Assembly: GCA_002747395.1 (NCBI GenBank)
Contig: PDPE01000025.1
Location: 62,001-126,000, forward strand
Reading direction: 5' to 3'
Source: Pseudomonadota bacterium
GTDB taxonomy: Bacteria; Pseudomonadota; Gammaproteobacteria; Pseudomonadales; Oleiphilaceae
Length of the DNA: 64,000 nucleotides
This document shows, one piece after another, positions 46,644 through 55,089 of the stretch (position 1 is the stretch's first letter; every line of letters starts with the position of its first letter). A program made the translations under genes and the position numbers. The notes beneath the pieces were generated by a model that was not told the DNA's origin, did no database searches, and saw only the letters and a list, made by a program, of their open reading frames with translations.

Positions 46644-46706
46644 GCGGTGTTTCACAATGGATGTTATCCCACTCACAGGCCTGAATCGAATCCGAGGTAA
46701 CAGGAC

Positions 46707-48752
46707 ATGGCCCTCAAGCAAAACAATCAATTTTTGAAAATTGCGACCCCGCTGGGAGACAACGTATTGGTTGCGCAAAGTCTGGAAGGCAGGGAGTCGG
46801 TATCGGAGCCGTTTCATTTTGTTGTGAGAGCCTTGTCGGAGTCGGATTCCATTGACGAAAACAGTATCGTTGGCAAGTCGGTTACCATCGTTCTGGAAAA
46901 TGTTAACGGCGAAACTCGCTATTTTAATGGTATCGTAGCCCGCTTTGTCGTCGGTCAGAAAACCGGTCAGCGATACCGGGAATATCGCCTCGAAATCATG
47001 CCCTGGCTGGGCATGCTTAAATATCGGGCAGATTGTCGAATCTTTCAGGAAATGACACCGGTCGATATTATCGAAAGTGTGTTTTGTGAGCTGGGTTTCT
47101 CTGACTATCAATTCAAGCTTCAGAACAGCTACGCGGTGCGTCGCTACTGCGTTCAATACAGGGAAACCGATTTTAATTTTGTTTGTCGTTTGATGGAAGA
47201 AGAGGGTATTTTTTATTTCTTCAGGCATGAAAACGGCAAGCATACTCTGGTGCTTTGCGACTATGCGAGAGGCTACGAGAAAGTGCCGAAGAGCAGTATT
47301 GATGTGTCTGCCGGCAGTCTCACGGATTTCAGGATCAGTACCTGGCAGCGTCATTTTCGTTTTTGCAGTGGCAGGGTGGCGCACACCGACTACAACTTTA
47401 CTACTCCGGGCACATCGTTGATGACAAACCAGCAAACCGTATTGTCGATCCCGAACAGCAGCCCTTTCGAGGTCTATGACTACCCCGGTGATTATGGTGA
47501 TTCAGCCACTGGTGACTTTTACGCTCGCAACAGGATGGAAGCGATAGAGGCCGATTTCACCGAAATCGAGGCCACCAGTGATTACCACCTGATGGCTGCC
47601 GGTTATGTGTTCAAAGCGGGATATAACCAGAACGAGGCTGATGCCAAAAAGAGTTTTGTCGTAAAAACTGTTGTTCACCAGGCCAGTGAGGGAAGCTATC
47701 ATTCAGATAACGAGGTCTTTGAGTACCGTAATTCGTTTATCTGCGTGCCCGCTGACGTTGTGCTCAGGCCACATCAGGTTACGCCCAGGCCCTTTATCAG
47801 GGGAACTCAGACAGCGGTCGTTGTCGGGCCTGCCGGTGATGAAATATTTACCGATGAATACGGGCGGGTAAAGGTTCAGTTTTTCTGGGATCGTCACGGA
47901 ACCAGGGGGGATTCCAGTTCCTGCTGGATTCGTGTTGCCCAGTTTTGGGCGGGTAAAAAGTGGGGCGCCCAGTTCCTTCCTCGCATTGGCCATGAGGTGC
48001 TGGTTTCCTTCCTGGAGGGTGATCCTGATCGTCCACTGATTATCGGCAGTGTTTACAACGCCGATACCATGCCAACATATGATCTGCCGGCAAACAAGGC
48101 GCACAGTGGAATAAAAAGTCGGTCGACAAAAGGCGGCTCTACGGAAAACTTTAACGAAATCCGTTTTGAAGATGACAAGGGTAAAGAGCTCCTCTATCTG
48201 CACGCTGAAAAAGATGAAGAGGAGATGATTGAGAATAACCAGAAAGTCACGGTTGGTGTGAATCAGAAAATCACGGTTGGGGTGAATCAGGATATTCATG
48301 TCGGGAATGATTCGACTGAAAACATTGGAAATGATCTGGCTCAGACCGTGGGCCACGACAAAACACTGAAAACGGAGGAAAACCACCTGGAAGTTATCGG
48401 CAAACATGCTGCCATTCTCCAGGGAGGGAATCGTATACTCTTTGTGGGTGAAAACTATTCCAGAAATGTCCTCAAGAATGTTGCTTTTACTGTGGGTGGC
48501 GCCGTGGCGAATGTCGTTGCCAAAGATGTCGCTGAAAAAGTCGGTGGTTCACATTCCGAGTCTGTAGGCAAAAACTATGCGCTGGAAGCGGATAAAATTC
48601 AGCTTGAGGCCAAAGAGTCAATCGTGCTGAAATGTGGCAAGGCCAAAATCACCATGAAGAAAGATGGTACGATTATTGTCGCCGGTGGCAAAATAAATGT
48701 GAAAGGCTCCAAAGATGTGATCATCAAAGGCAGCAAGGTTCTGCAAAATTAA
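46707..48752 (+). CDS. vgrG: T6SS spike protein VgrG (TssI)
   Basis: VgrG trimers cap the Hcp tube and pierce the target cell. The 681-residue protein has a gp27-like base (LKIATPLGDN..., YCVQYRETDFNFVCRLMEEEGIFYFF), the gp5 OB-fold (GPAGDEIFTDEYGRVKVQFFWDR, FLPRIGHEVLVSFLEGDPDRPLI) and a C-terminal beta-helix with repeats such as KVTVGVNQ/KITVGVNQ. It ends near VKGSKDVIIKGSK with no extra effector domain, so cargo must ride by adaptors or a PAAR protein. An AGG-containing site precedes the ATG. A small DUF6484 gene follows within 15 bases. Confidence 0.96.
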   Translation: MALKQNNQFLKIATPLGDNVLVAQSLEGRESVSEPFHFVVRALSESDSIDENSIVGKSVTIVLENVNGETRYFNGIVARFVVGQKTGQRYREYRLEIMPWLGMLKYRADCRIFQEMTPVDIIESVFCELGFSDYQFKLQNSYAVRRYCVQYRETDFNFVCRLMEEEGIFYFFRHENGKHTLVLCDYARGYEKVPKSSIDVSAGSLTDFRISTWQRHFRFCSGRVAHTDYNFTTPGTSLMTNQQTVLSIPNSSPFEVYDYPGDYGDSATGDFYARNRMEAIEADFTEIEATSDYHLMAAGYVFKAGYNQNEADAKKSFVVKTVVHQASEGSYHSDNEVFEYRNSFICVPADVVLRPHQVTPRPFIRGTQTAVVVGPAGDEIFTDEYGRVKVQFFWDRHGTRGDSSSCWIRVAQFWAGKKWGAQFLPRIGHEVLVSFLEGDPDRPLIIGSVYNADTMPTYDLPANKAHSGIKSRSTKGGSTENFNEIRFEDDKGKELLYLHAEKDEEEMIENNQKVTVGVNQKITVGVNQDIHVGNDSTENIGNDLAQTVGHDKTLKTEENHLEVIGKHAAILQGGNRILFVGENYSRNVLKNVAFTVGGAVANVVAKDVAEKVGGSHSESVGKNYALEADKIQLEAKESIVLKCGKAKITMKKDGTIIVAGGKINVKGSKDVIIKGSKVLQN

Positions 48753-48766
48753 CGGTGCGAGTGGTG

Positions 48767-49315
48767 ATGCGACAGACTGAACCGGTGAACAATGAGGTTA
48801 CATTTTCCGATGACGGGCAAGGCCGCTCTCAGGGGCAAACCCTGCTGGGGGCAGTCGTTTCTGTCAGTGAAGCCGGGGCACCCCGGGTCAGCTTCGAGGG
48901 TGTCGGTAAGGATGCCGGAGTGGAGGCTCTGACCACAGTGCCATTGGATGCTTCCTGCATCGGCAGGCAGGTACTGTTGACATTTCCGGGCAATCACACT
49001 GCTCCGGTCGTGATCGGGCTGGTTCGCTCGCTACTTGATGACGTTTTGGCAGAACCATCTGTGAAGCGCGGCTTCGAACGGGAGGAGCGGCAGGTCTCTC
49101 CTGGCGGGCTTGCTGCCAGCGGTGTGGACAGGCCGGAGGTGTTGATCGATGGCAAGAAGCTGGAGCTGGCTGCGCCGGAAGAAATCACACTCAGATGCGG
49201 CAAGTCGAGTATTACCCTGAGGCAGGATGGAAAAATTGTAGTCAGGGGCGAACACATCCTCAGTCGTGCTCGTGGTGCACATCGAATTAAAGGTGGCTCT
49301 ATCGAGCTGAATTGA
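48767..49315 (+). CDS. DUF6484 protein with a VgrG-tip-like C-terminus
   Basis: A 182-residue protein of unknown function. The middle part (GAVVSVSEAGAPRVSFEG ... QVLLTFPGNHTAPVVIGLV) looks like the gp5 OB-fold 'VSFLEGDPDRPLIIGSV' region of VgrG in reduced form. The C-terminus (LRCGKSSITLRQDGKIVV) closely parallels the VgrG tip (LKCGKAKITMKKDGTIIV). It therefore may be a miniature spike or spike-binding part. The ATG at 48767 or GTG at 48761 is the likely start, since the longer frame overlaps vgrG. It sits between vgrG and DUF2169 in the cassette. Confidence 0.7.
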   Translation: MRQTEPVNNEVTFSDDGQGRSQGQTLLGAVVSVSEAGAPRVSFEGVGKDAGVEALTTVPLDASCIGRQVLLTFPGNHTAPVVIGLVRSLLDDVLAEPSVKRGFEREERQVSPGGLAASGVDRPEVLIDGKKLELAAPEEITLRCGKSSITLRQDGKIVVRGEHILSRARGAHRIKGGSIELN

Positions 49316-49396
49316 TTCGGGGGCCGGCCACCGTGTGCCCGAAAGGCGGATATTCGAGGATAAAGCAGATTTTGCTGAGGAAAAGGACAAGGCCCG

Positions 49397-50410
49397 GTGC
49401 TTGATTACACGAACTCCACACCCTTTATCAGTGAACTCTGCCTGATGCTGAACGGTCGGGGAGAAGACGTGCTACTTATCGTGGCAAAGGGAACATTTAC
49501 ACTTTTTCCCCAGGTCGTATTGGCGCAGGAGCAGAGGCCTCTGCAATACAGTGATCAGTATTCGGGTGAGCCGGGTTACTCCGGTTTGCTGAGGGCCACC
49601 GAGTTTTATCCGGCCAAAGCTGTCGTGGATGTCGTGTTTGAGGGGCATGCCTATGCCCCCGAGGGCAAGCTTGCGCGTCGAATTGACGCGGCCCTGGCCG
49701 TAGGAAGAGAGAAAAAAACGCTGGCTGTGTTTGGTGACCGATATTGGGATTCAGGAAGGATTACGGATGCAGAGCCGTTTAAAAAAATGCCGATAGTCTA
49801 TGAGCGTGCCTATGGCGGTATCCATCATTTTGATGAAACCAGGCCTGTCGGGCCTGACTCAGCGGTGTTTTTGCCGGAGAATCCGGCAGGCAAGGGCTTT
49901 GTCGGAAAACGCCCGGCATGGCGAACCAATGGTCTGCCTTTGCCGAATATTGAAGACCCGAGTGCCCTGATTTCACGCTTGTCAGACAGGCCGACACCTG
50001 CGGGCCTGGGCTTTATCGCACCAACCTGGCAGCCACGAGTCTCCTTCGCCGGAACCTATGATGATGAATGGAAGGTCAATCGGGCGCCCATACTCCCCCT
50101 TGATTTTAACAGCAAGTTCTTTTCCGTCGCATCGAACGGTTTAAGCTTTCCGGTGATTGGCATGAAGGGTGAGATACCTGTTCAATTGTGGAATCTGGTG
50201 CCGGGCTATCCCTCTGTCCGGTTTTATCTCCCCGAGTATGAACTGATCGCAAAAATACAGCTCGGTCGCTCCGGCAATGAAATTCACCTGTCTCTGGATA
50301 CCCTGTTTATTGCACCCGATCAAAACACCATCGAGTTGATCTGGAAAGCAGAGTTTCCCTGTGAACGGAACGCGTTGAGTATTCATAAAGTGGAGCTTGT
50401 CTGTGAGTGA
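49397..50410 (+). CDS. DUF2169 T6SS adaptor-type protein
   Basis: DUF2169 proteins are T6SS-linked and act in some systems as chaperones or adaptors that load PAAR-type effectors onto VgrG. Signatures visible here are TPFISELCLMLNGRGEDVLLIVAKGTF, DVVFEGHAYAPEGK, LAVFGDRYW, MPIVYERAYGGIH and PAGLGFIAPTWQPRVSFAGTYDDEW. The length of 337 residues is typical. It begins at a GTG (49397). It lies two genes after vgrG and is followed by the ketosynthase-like gene. Confidence 0.88.
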   Translation: MLDYTNSTPFISELCLMLNGRGEDVLLIVAKGTFTLFPQVVLAQEQRPLQYSDQYSGEPGYSGLLRATEFYPAKAVVDVVFEGHAYAPEGKLARRIDAALAVGREKKTLAVFGDRYWDSGRITDAEPFKKMPIVYERAYGGIHHFDETRPVGPDSAVFLPENPAGKGFVGKRPAWRTNGLPLPNIEDPSALISRLSDRPTPAGLGFIAPTWQPRVSFAGTYDDEWKVNRAPILPLDFNSKFFSVASNGLSFPVIGMKGEIPVQLWNLVPGYPSVRFYLPEYELIAKIQLGRSGNEIHLSLDTLFIAPDQNTIELIWKAEFPCERNALSIHKVELVCE

Positions 50411-50450
50411 TAGCAGCCTTTGCAACCGGTAATCAACAAGGAAACATGGC

Positions 50451-51500
50451 ATGACATGCAAGGTAAGGGGTCTGGGTATGATCAACGCGCTTGGCAGGGG
50501 CGCCTTACCCTCGGTGACGGCCGCAATGGCTGGAATCAGCCAGTATACGGAAACAGAACTTCTTAATCCGGAGGGTATTCCCCTCAGGTTCGCCCTGGTT
50601 CCAGACGAGATACTGCCCGTTATTGATGTTGCCAGGCTGAGTCGGCCGGGAGTTCGTTACGAGCGTATGATGCGGCTGGCGGTTGGCGCACTGGATGAGT
50701 GTGTCGGTTCGACCGAGGTGGAACACCCTCTGCCTTTGTTCCTGGCCTTGCCCGAGCGTCGTCCCGGTCGGGATTATCCTGCACTTGAGCCATTCCTGAA
50801 GGAGCTTTCCGGGTTCACCGGGGATGTGCTTGATCTGTCAAACAGCAGGATATTTCCGTACGGTCGATCAGCAGGTTTTACTGCCATGGCGTCTGCCATG
50901 GCCCTGTTGGAAAACCGGAATGACGCGGGCGGATCAACGAGAGGGGGGGCGATTAAAAGGGTATTGGTGGGTGGTGTGGACAGCTATGTCGATGCATCGC
51001 TTCTGGGCATTATGGATAAGCAAAACAGGTTGCTACTTGAAAATACAGCCGATGGCTTCGTACCAGGTGAAGGTGCTGCTTTTTTAATGCTGGAAATGAG
51101 CTCCAAAGGCAGAATTTTGATACACACTCCGGTCACTGCAAGTGAGCCTGGGCACTGTTATTCGGATGAAATCTGTGAAGGCGTCGGTCTGTCCGGCGCG
51201 ATAGGCCAGGCAATTCAGCAAGCGGGGTCGCCCGGGATTGGAACGGTTTTCTGCAGCCTGAACGGTGAGGGTGTGTTCGCCAAGGAGTGGGGGTTGTCTG
51301 CTATCCGGGTTTCAACGCTGTTCAAAGACGGCCTGCAGATCGAGCACCCGGCCGAATACTATGGTGATATTGGCGCTGCCACGGTGCCCTCTTTATATAT
51401 CAACGCGCTGATAGGCAGAGCGAAAGACCGGGTTGACGGAGCGGTTCTGATATGGGCCGCTTCCGACTTTGAACACCGTGGTGCGGGAATACTGGTCTAG
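50451..51500 (+). CDS. Ketosynthase-like protein with lost active site, T6SS-associated
   Basis: The fold is that of beta-ketoacyl synthase/thiolase enzymes: VLVGGVDSYVDASLL and DGFVPGEGAAFLMLE are standard KAS segments. The catalytic residues appear to be gone. The nucleophile Cys position reads YGRSAGFTAM (Arg139 where KAS has Cys), the first His region reads SLNGEG (Asn271), and the second His region reads EYYGDIGAA (no GH). The length is 349 residues, shorter than FabF. It lies inside a T6SS cassette between DUF2169 and DUF4150 and so probably plays a structural or binding role, not fatty-acid synthesis. The alignments of these motifs were made by eye. Confidence 0.75.
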   Translation: MTCKVRGLGMINALGRGALPSVTAAMAGISQYTETELLNPEGIPLRFALVPDEILPVIDVARLSRPGVRYERMMRLAVGALDECVGSTEVEHPLPLFLALPERRPGRDYPALEPFLKELSGFTGDVLDLSNSRIFPYGRSAGFTAMASAMALLENRNDAGGSTRGGAIKRVLVGGVDSYVDASLLGIMDKQNRLLLENTADGFVPGEGAAFLMLEMSSKGRILIHTPVTASEPGHCYSDEICEGVGLSGAIGQAIQQAGSPGIGTVFCSLNGEGVFAKEWGLSAIRVSTLFKDGLQIEHPAEYYGDIGAATVPSLYINALIGRAKDRVDGAVLIWAASDFEHRGAGILV

Positions 51501-51610
51501 ATACCGCTCTGACAGTATAAGGGTTAATTGACCATATCGGGCCCAACCAAAAGGGCCTGAGCAGATACAATTGTAAAAGACGCTGAAATTATCAACCAGG
51601 AGATACCGCC

Positions 51611-51991
51611 ATGCCGGCGACCGTAATGGCCAATTTTAGAGGCATTGTACACAAGAAGAGCAGTGGCATCAGTGTTGTGTTTCCGGATGTGTGCAAAACG
51701 CCGACTCCGTCTGGCCCTATCCCCATTCCGTATCCAAATGTTGGTATGTCTGCCAACACTTCGATGGGTACCAAAAAGGTGAAAATAGACGGCCAGATGG
51801 CGATGTTCAAGGGGGCAAAATACAATGTGACCTCAGGAGATGAACCTGGAACGGTGGGAGGGGTTGTTTCCGGCACCTTCAAGGGGGAGGCTGAATTTAT
51901 GACCTATTCCTTTGATGTCAAGTTTGAGGGAAAAAATGCCTGTCGAATGCTTGATTCCCTGTTTCAGAACAAGAAAAACGCCATGGGCTAG
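51611..51991 (+). CDS. DUF4150 PAAR-like protein
   Basis: PAAR-like proteins sharpen the VgrG spike and carry effectors. The segment SVVFPDVCKTPTPSGPIPIPYPNVGMSANTS is the DUF4150 signature. At 126 residues the protein is a bare tip with no C-terminal toxin, so the effector two genes on may attach non-covalently. CAGGAG precedes the ATG. Confidence 0.9.
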   Translation: MPATVMANFRGIVHKKSSGISVVFPDVCKTPTPSGPIPIPYPNVGMSANTSMGTKKVKIDGQMAMFKGAKYNVTSGDEPGTVGGVVSGTFKGEAEFMTYSFDVKFEGKNACRMLDSLFQNKKNAMG

Positions 51992-52035
51992 GCGGTTGCT
52001 CCGGTTTTCTCTTTTTTTGTCATAGAGGTCAGTTC

Positions 52036-53109
52036 GTGAGTTCAGGTTCTTTCGTTATACCCCGGATTATAGAAACCCATCTGGAAGAAATATCGACTCT
52101 GTACCTGCAATGGTGTGATGAGTCAGAATTGGCAGCGCTACCTTCTTCCGGGGCAGACTTGTCCTGGCTGAAAAAACTTCGTCGGCGTATCGATGCCCAC
52201 CTGGACGGCCTGGTGGCAAGCGGTGACGCCGGCTGGAATATCGCAGCACCCTTTATGTTATCCGAAGATGAAGGTGAGTACTTTGCGATTGCCCTATTGG
52301 CGTTTGAGCGCAATGTGCCACAGATTAAAGACGTGGTTGAGGGAGCGCTCGAATCAACGGCGCTATACAGAGCGCAGGCGGATGCGTTTGCCTGGCGAAA
52401 GAGCGGTTCCCGAGAGCAATGGGCTGCGCGTTTTGCGCGATCGACCCGGCTTGAACTGCGGTCCTTGTGTTTGCATTACCTCTGGCATAATCCTGACTCG
52501 TCAGCCAGGGCGATATTTGACGCCGATTGGCTGGATTTGCAACATCGCACTATCACTGATGCCTATGCGCAAGCCGGAGTGGTTTTGCCGGTGCTGATGG
52601 AAGACTTGCGCAAGTTCCGAAGGGTTGATCTCGTGCCGTTACTGAGAAAGCTGAATGACACCGAGGTGTCGGAGCGAAATTATCACCCGCTTTCTACGCG
52701 AGTAATGATTGGTGACACCACGGCACTGGATGAGCTGAAATGCTTTGTTCTTGAGCACAATGAATATCAGGAACAGGCAACCGAACTGTGCTTCAGCCGG
52801 TATGGTTTTGACCGGGCCAAAATGTTGCTTGCTGAACTGCGTGCCACCGGGGGGCATGAGCGTTGTGCCATTATCGCGGTTGGTGCCATGAGAGCCAAAC
52901 CACTTTTGCCCTGGCTATTGAAGCAGATGGCACGGCCCGAGTCAGCCAGGTTGGCCGGGCAGGCCTGGGCAAGGGTGATGGGGGTTGACCTGGCGGAGCA
53001 GGGTTTGGTGCTGGATGATGACAGCCTGGATGAGGCATGGCTGGATTTCGATGGGGACGAGCATTTGCCCTGGCCTGATAGTGAAAAAATCAGAAGGTTG
53101 ACCGGTTGA
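52036..53109 (+). CDS. TIGR02270 family protein (HEAT-repeat-like)
   Basis: This 357-residue soluble protein resembles the TIGR02270 family, seen in Myxococcus and Pseudomonas near T6SS genes. It is helical with HEAT-like repeats. The N-terminus contains LKKLRRRIDAHLDGLVASGDAGW, a family hallmark, and repeats with ALLAFERNVPQIKDV and RCAIIAVGAMRAKPLLPWLL follow. HEAT repeats usually bind other proteins, so a role as chaperone or adaptor for the following effector is plausible. The start is GTG at 52036. The function is unknown. Confidence 0.75.
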   Translation: MSSGSFVIPRIIETHLEEISTLYLQWCDESELAALPSSGADLSWLKKLRRRIDAHLDGLVASGDAGWNIAAPFMLSEDEGEYFAIALLAFERNVPQIKDVVEGALESTALYRAQADAFAWRKSGSREQWAARFARSTRLELRSLCLHYLWHNPDSSARAIFDADWLDLQHRTITDAYAQAGVVLPVLMEDLRKFRRVDLVPLLRKLNDTEVSERNYHPLSTRVMIGDTTALDELKCFVLEHNEYQEQATELCFSRYGFDRAKMLLAELRATGGHERCAIIAVGAMRAKPLLPWLLKQMARPESARLAGQAWARVMGVDLAEQGLVLDDDSLDEAWLDFDGDEHLPWPDSEKIRRLTG

Positions 53110-53210
53110 GTCGGGATTCTCACGGATCGGTATATGCCGAATGTGTGTCGGTATCCTGCCGGTGATTGATACGTGCTTAAATCGACAACATCGACAAAGA
53201 GGGTGCTAAG

Positions 53211-54941
53211 GTGGCGAGTATAGGAGATGGGCTTGGTATCGGTTTCCCGTCAAAGGGAGTACGGGAAATCAAACTGAAAGAAGCAGAAGAGGAGGAAGAG
53301 TCTTCCTACACCATTGAAGACATTGAAAAAATGCTTGACAAACCGGAGGGTGAAAAGGAAAGCTCCGGCACATTTATGCAGAACCCGTTGTTCAGGGCCA
53401 TTGTCGAGTTGTATGAGGTGTTGGTTGCGCCTGGCGGGTCGAGGCCCAAACACTCTGAATCTGGCGGGAAAGACCCGGATTCGAAGAAAAAAGAGCAGAA
53501 AGAAAAAGAGCAAGGGATAAAGGGGCAGGACGAATCGGAGCAGCCCTGTATCGTCCGGGTTGAATTTCTGGATGGAGACGATGGAACCATTCTCACCGGT
53601 ATCGGAGATCAGTTTGTCAACCTCCCCGCAGACCCGAAATGGGTGGATGGCACCAGGGTAAAAAATCTGGACAGGTTGTCCCGCAAGCCCAGAATCAAAG
53701 TCGAATTTGACAGGCCCGGTGCCCACTCGTTCAGGGTAAAATATAAGCCTGGCTCGGGTAATGCTGTCTATACCTCCTCAGAAAAAAGCCGAAATAGCAA
53801 GTTTAAATACCAGGATCAGGAAAAGTCATACACGACAGAAAGTGATGGTACAAAAATTATCTGTGACGATTTTTTTATTGCGGTTGCCGGTAATGACCAG
53901 TACAGGCTGGAGGCTTCGGATGACTATGGCAATACTGTTACCAGTCAGGGAGAAATCAGAACCACTCGCCTGATTCACTTCGTTCAGGTAAAAATGGCAG
54001 GTCTGACCGGCATTGCCAGTTCGATGTCAGCCTTTACCGCAGAGTTTGAGCGAAACTTTTATAAAATGGTGAGTCTGCCAGACGTTGAGATGGCCCATAT
54101 GCATAATATTTCTACCGACGACCAGGAGACTTTCCGGCAAAATGCCAGGGCAGCGTACACCGGCTCCCAGGGGCCAGGCAAGGCACCTTGTTCGGTTGCA
54201 ATCGGCTTTACCGATCAGTTGGCAGTCAAAAATCCCAATCAGATCATACGCAAGAGAAATGTAAAGGTGGGACCGGGCGAGGCTGATGTGGAAATAGGTA
54301 TTGCAGGTCCTGGTCTGACCAATTCTGCCATAAAGACAAGAGCCTTGTGGAAAGATGTTGTTCCGGGTGAAGGCTGGTTTGTGTCTTGTGAGTTCCTGAA
54401 AACCGGTGGTACACCAGGCAGGGATGAGGTTGTCATAGCAGAGGCAAAGTGTCAGCCGCTGGCAAATGCCCGCATAACCAGGTATTTTGACAAGGTGAAA
54501 GTCAAAGTCGATCATCTGTCGACGGCAACGGGTACACTTACCCTGAAAGTAAACTGGGTAGATCGGATGCGTGGCGGTCTTTCTTTTGGTGGCGGAAACC
54601 TGATTTGTGTTTGTACCAGAGCCTGGTGGCGGAACAAGTCAACTGCGGCGCAAAACCGGGTTATTGTGCATGAAATGGGGCACAAGGTCGGCATGGTTGC
54701 CGATGGAACTGCCGGGTTGCCGGACAAGGTTGCGACACATTATGACAGCTCCAGGGGGCATGTTGGCAATCACTGCTATTTCGGATGCCCGGATGGCCAG
54801 GCCCGGTATGACAGCCGAACTGATACTTCCAATTCGAAATGCGTCATGTTCGGGGCGACAAACGGCAAGGGCAAGTTTTGTACAAATTGTGAGCCTGCGG
54901 TAAGAAAAGTGGATATCAGTGACGGGTGGAGCGGCTTTTGA
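53211..54941 (+). CDS. Putative T6SS metallopeptidase effector (HEXXH)
   Basis: A 576-residue protein placed just after the DUF4150 tip and TIGR02270 gene. The C-terminus has VIVHEMGHKVGM with zinc-binding HEXXH (His487, Glu488, His491). A second cluster SSRGHVGNHCYFGCPDG (His517, His521, Cys522) follows and could supply the third ligand. The N-terminus has an acidic stretch (EEEEESS) and a Lys/Glu-rich linker (about 84-103); the middle looks beta-rich. It has no signal peptide, as expected for T6SS cargo. The GTG start at 53211 has GAGGGTG upstream. Peptidase activity is inferred from the motif only; cargo status is inferred from position. Confidence 0.7.
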   Translation: MASIGDGLGIGFPSKGVREIKLKEAEEEEESSYTIEDIEKMLDKPEGEKESSGTFMQNPLFRAIVELYEVLVAPGGSRPKHSESGGKDPDSKKKEQKEKEQGIKGQDESEQPCIVRVEFLDGDDGTILTGIGDQFVNLPADPKWVDGTRVKNLDRLSRKPRIKVEFDRPGAHSFRVKYKPGSGNAVYTSSEKSRNSKFKYQDQEKSYTTESDGTKIICDDFFIAVAGNDQYRLEASDDYGNTVTSQGEIRTTRLIHFVQVKMAGLTGIASSMSAFTAEFERNFYKMVSLPDVEMAHMHNISTDDQETFRQNARAAYTGSQGPGKAPCSVAIGFTDQLAVKNPNQIIRKRNVKVGPGEADVEIGIAGPGLTNSAIKTRALWKDVVPGEGWFVSCEFLKTGGTPGRDEVVIAEAKCQPLANARITRYFDKVKVKVDHLSTATGTLTLKVNWVDRMRGGLSFGGGNLICVCTRAWWRNKSTAAQNRVIVHEMGHKVGMVADGTAGLPDKVATHYDSSRGHVGNHCYFGCPDGQARYDSRTDTSNSKCVMFGATNGKGKFCTNCEPAVRKVDISDGWSGF

Positions 54942-55007
54942 CCGGTGTTGACATGCCGGTTTTTGCACCGAGTCCGATTTTTGTACCGTAAATGTTGTTG
55001 CTCCATA

Positions 55008-55047
55008 TTGGTCGGTGAGAGTCCCGGTTGGTCGGCGAGAGTCCCGG
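55008..55047. repeat. 20-bp tandem duplication before the lipoprotein gene
   Basis: Two adjacent 20-base units (55008-55027 and 55028-55047, one mismatch) lie in the gap between the effector and the lipoprotein, 43 bases before the lipoprotein ATG. A shorter pair TTTTTGCACCG/TTTTTGTACCG lies just upstream, also about 20 bases apart. Confidence 0.85.
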
Positions 55048-55089
55048 CGCCCCTGGTAATCAGTCAAGTTGTACAGCGAGAGAAAAAAG

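Larger units (their letters stand above)
46081..46706. other. Divergent hcp/vgrG regulatory gap
   Basis: This 626-base AT-rich gap has no convincing gene. It contains a perfect 10-base tandem repeat (GGTTATTGGT, 46131-46140 and 46141-46150) in the hcp leader, a weak sigma-54-like site facing hcp, and a better one facing vgrG. A frame at 46209-46502 (+) is open but has no site or homology. Confidence 0.6.

Noticed and set aside
48240..48287. 24-bp tandem repeat in vgrG
   Set aside because: It reflects the natural beta-helix repeat of the gp5-like tail and is not an independent element.
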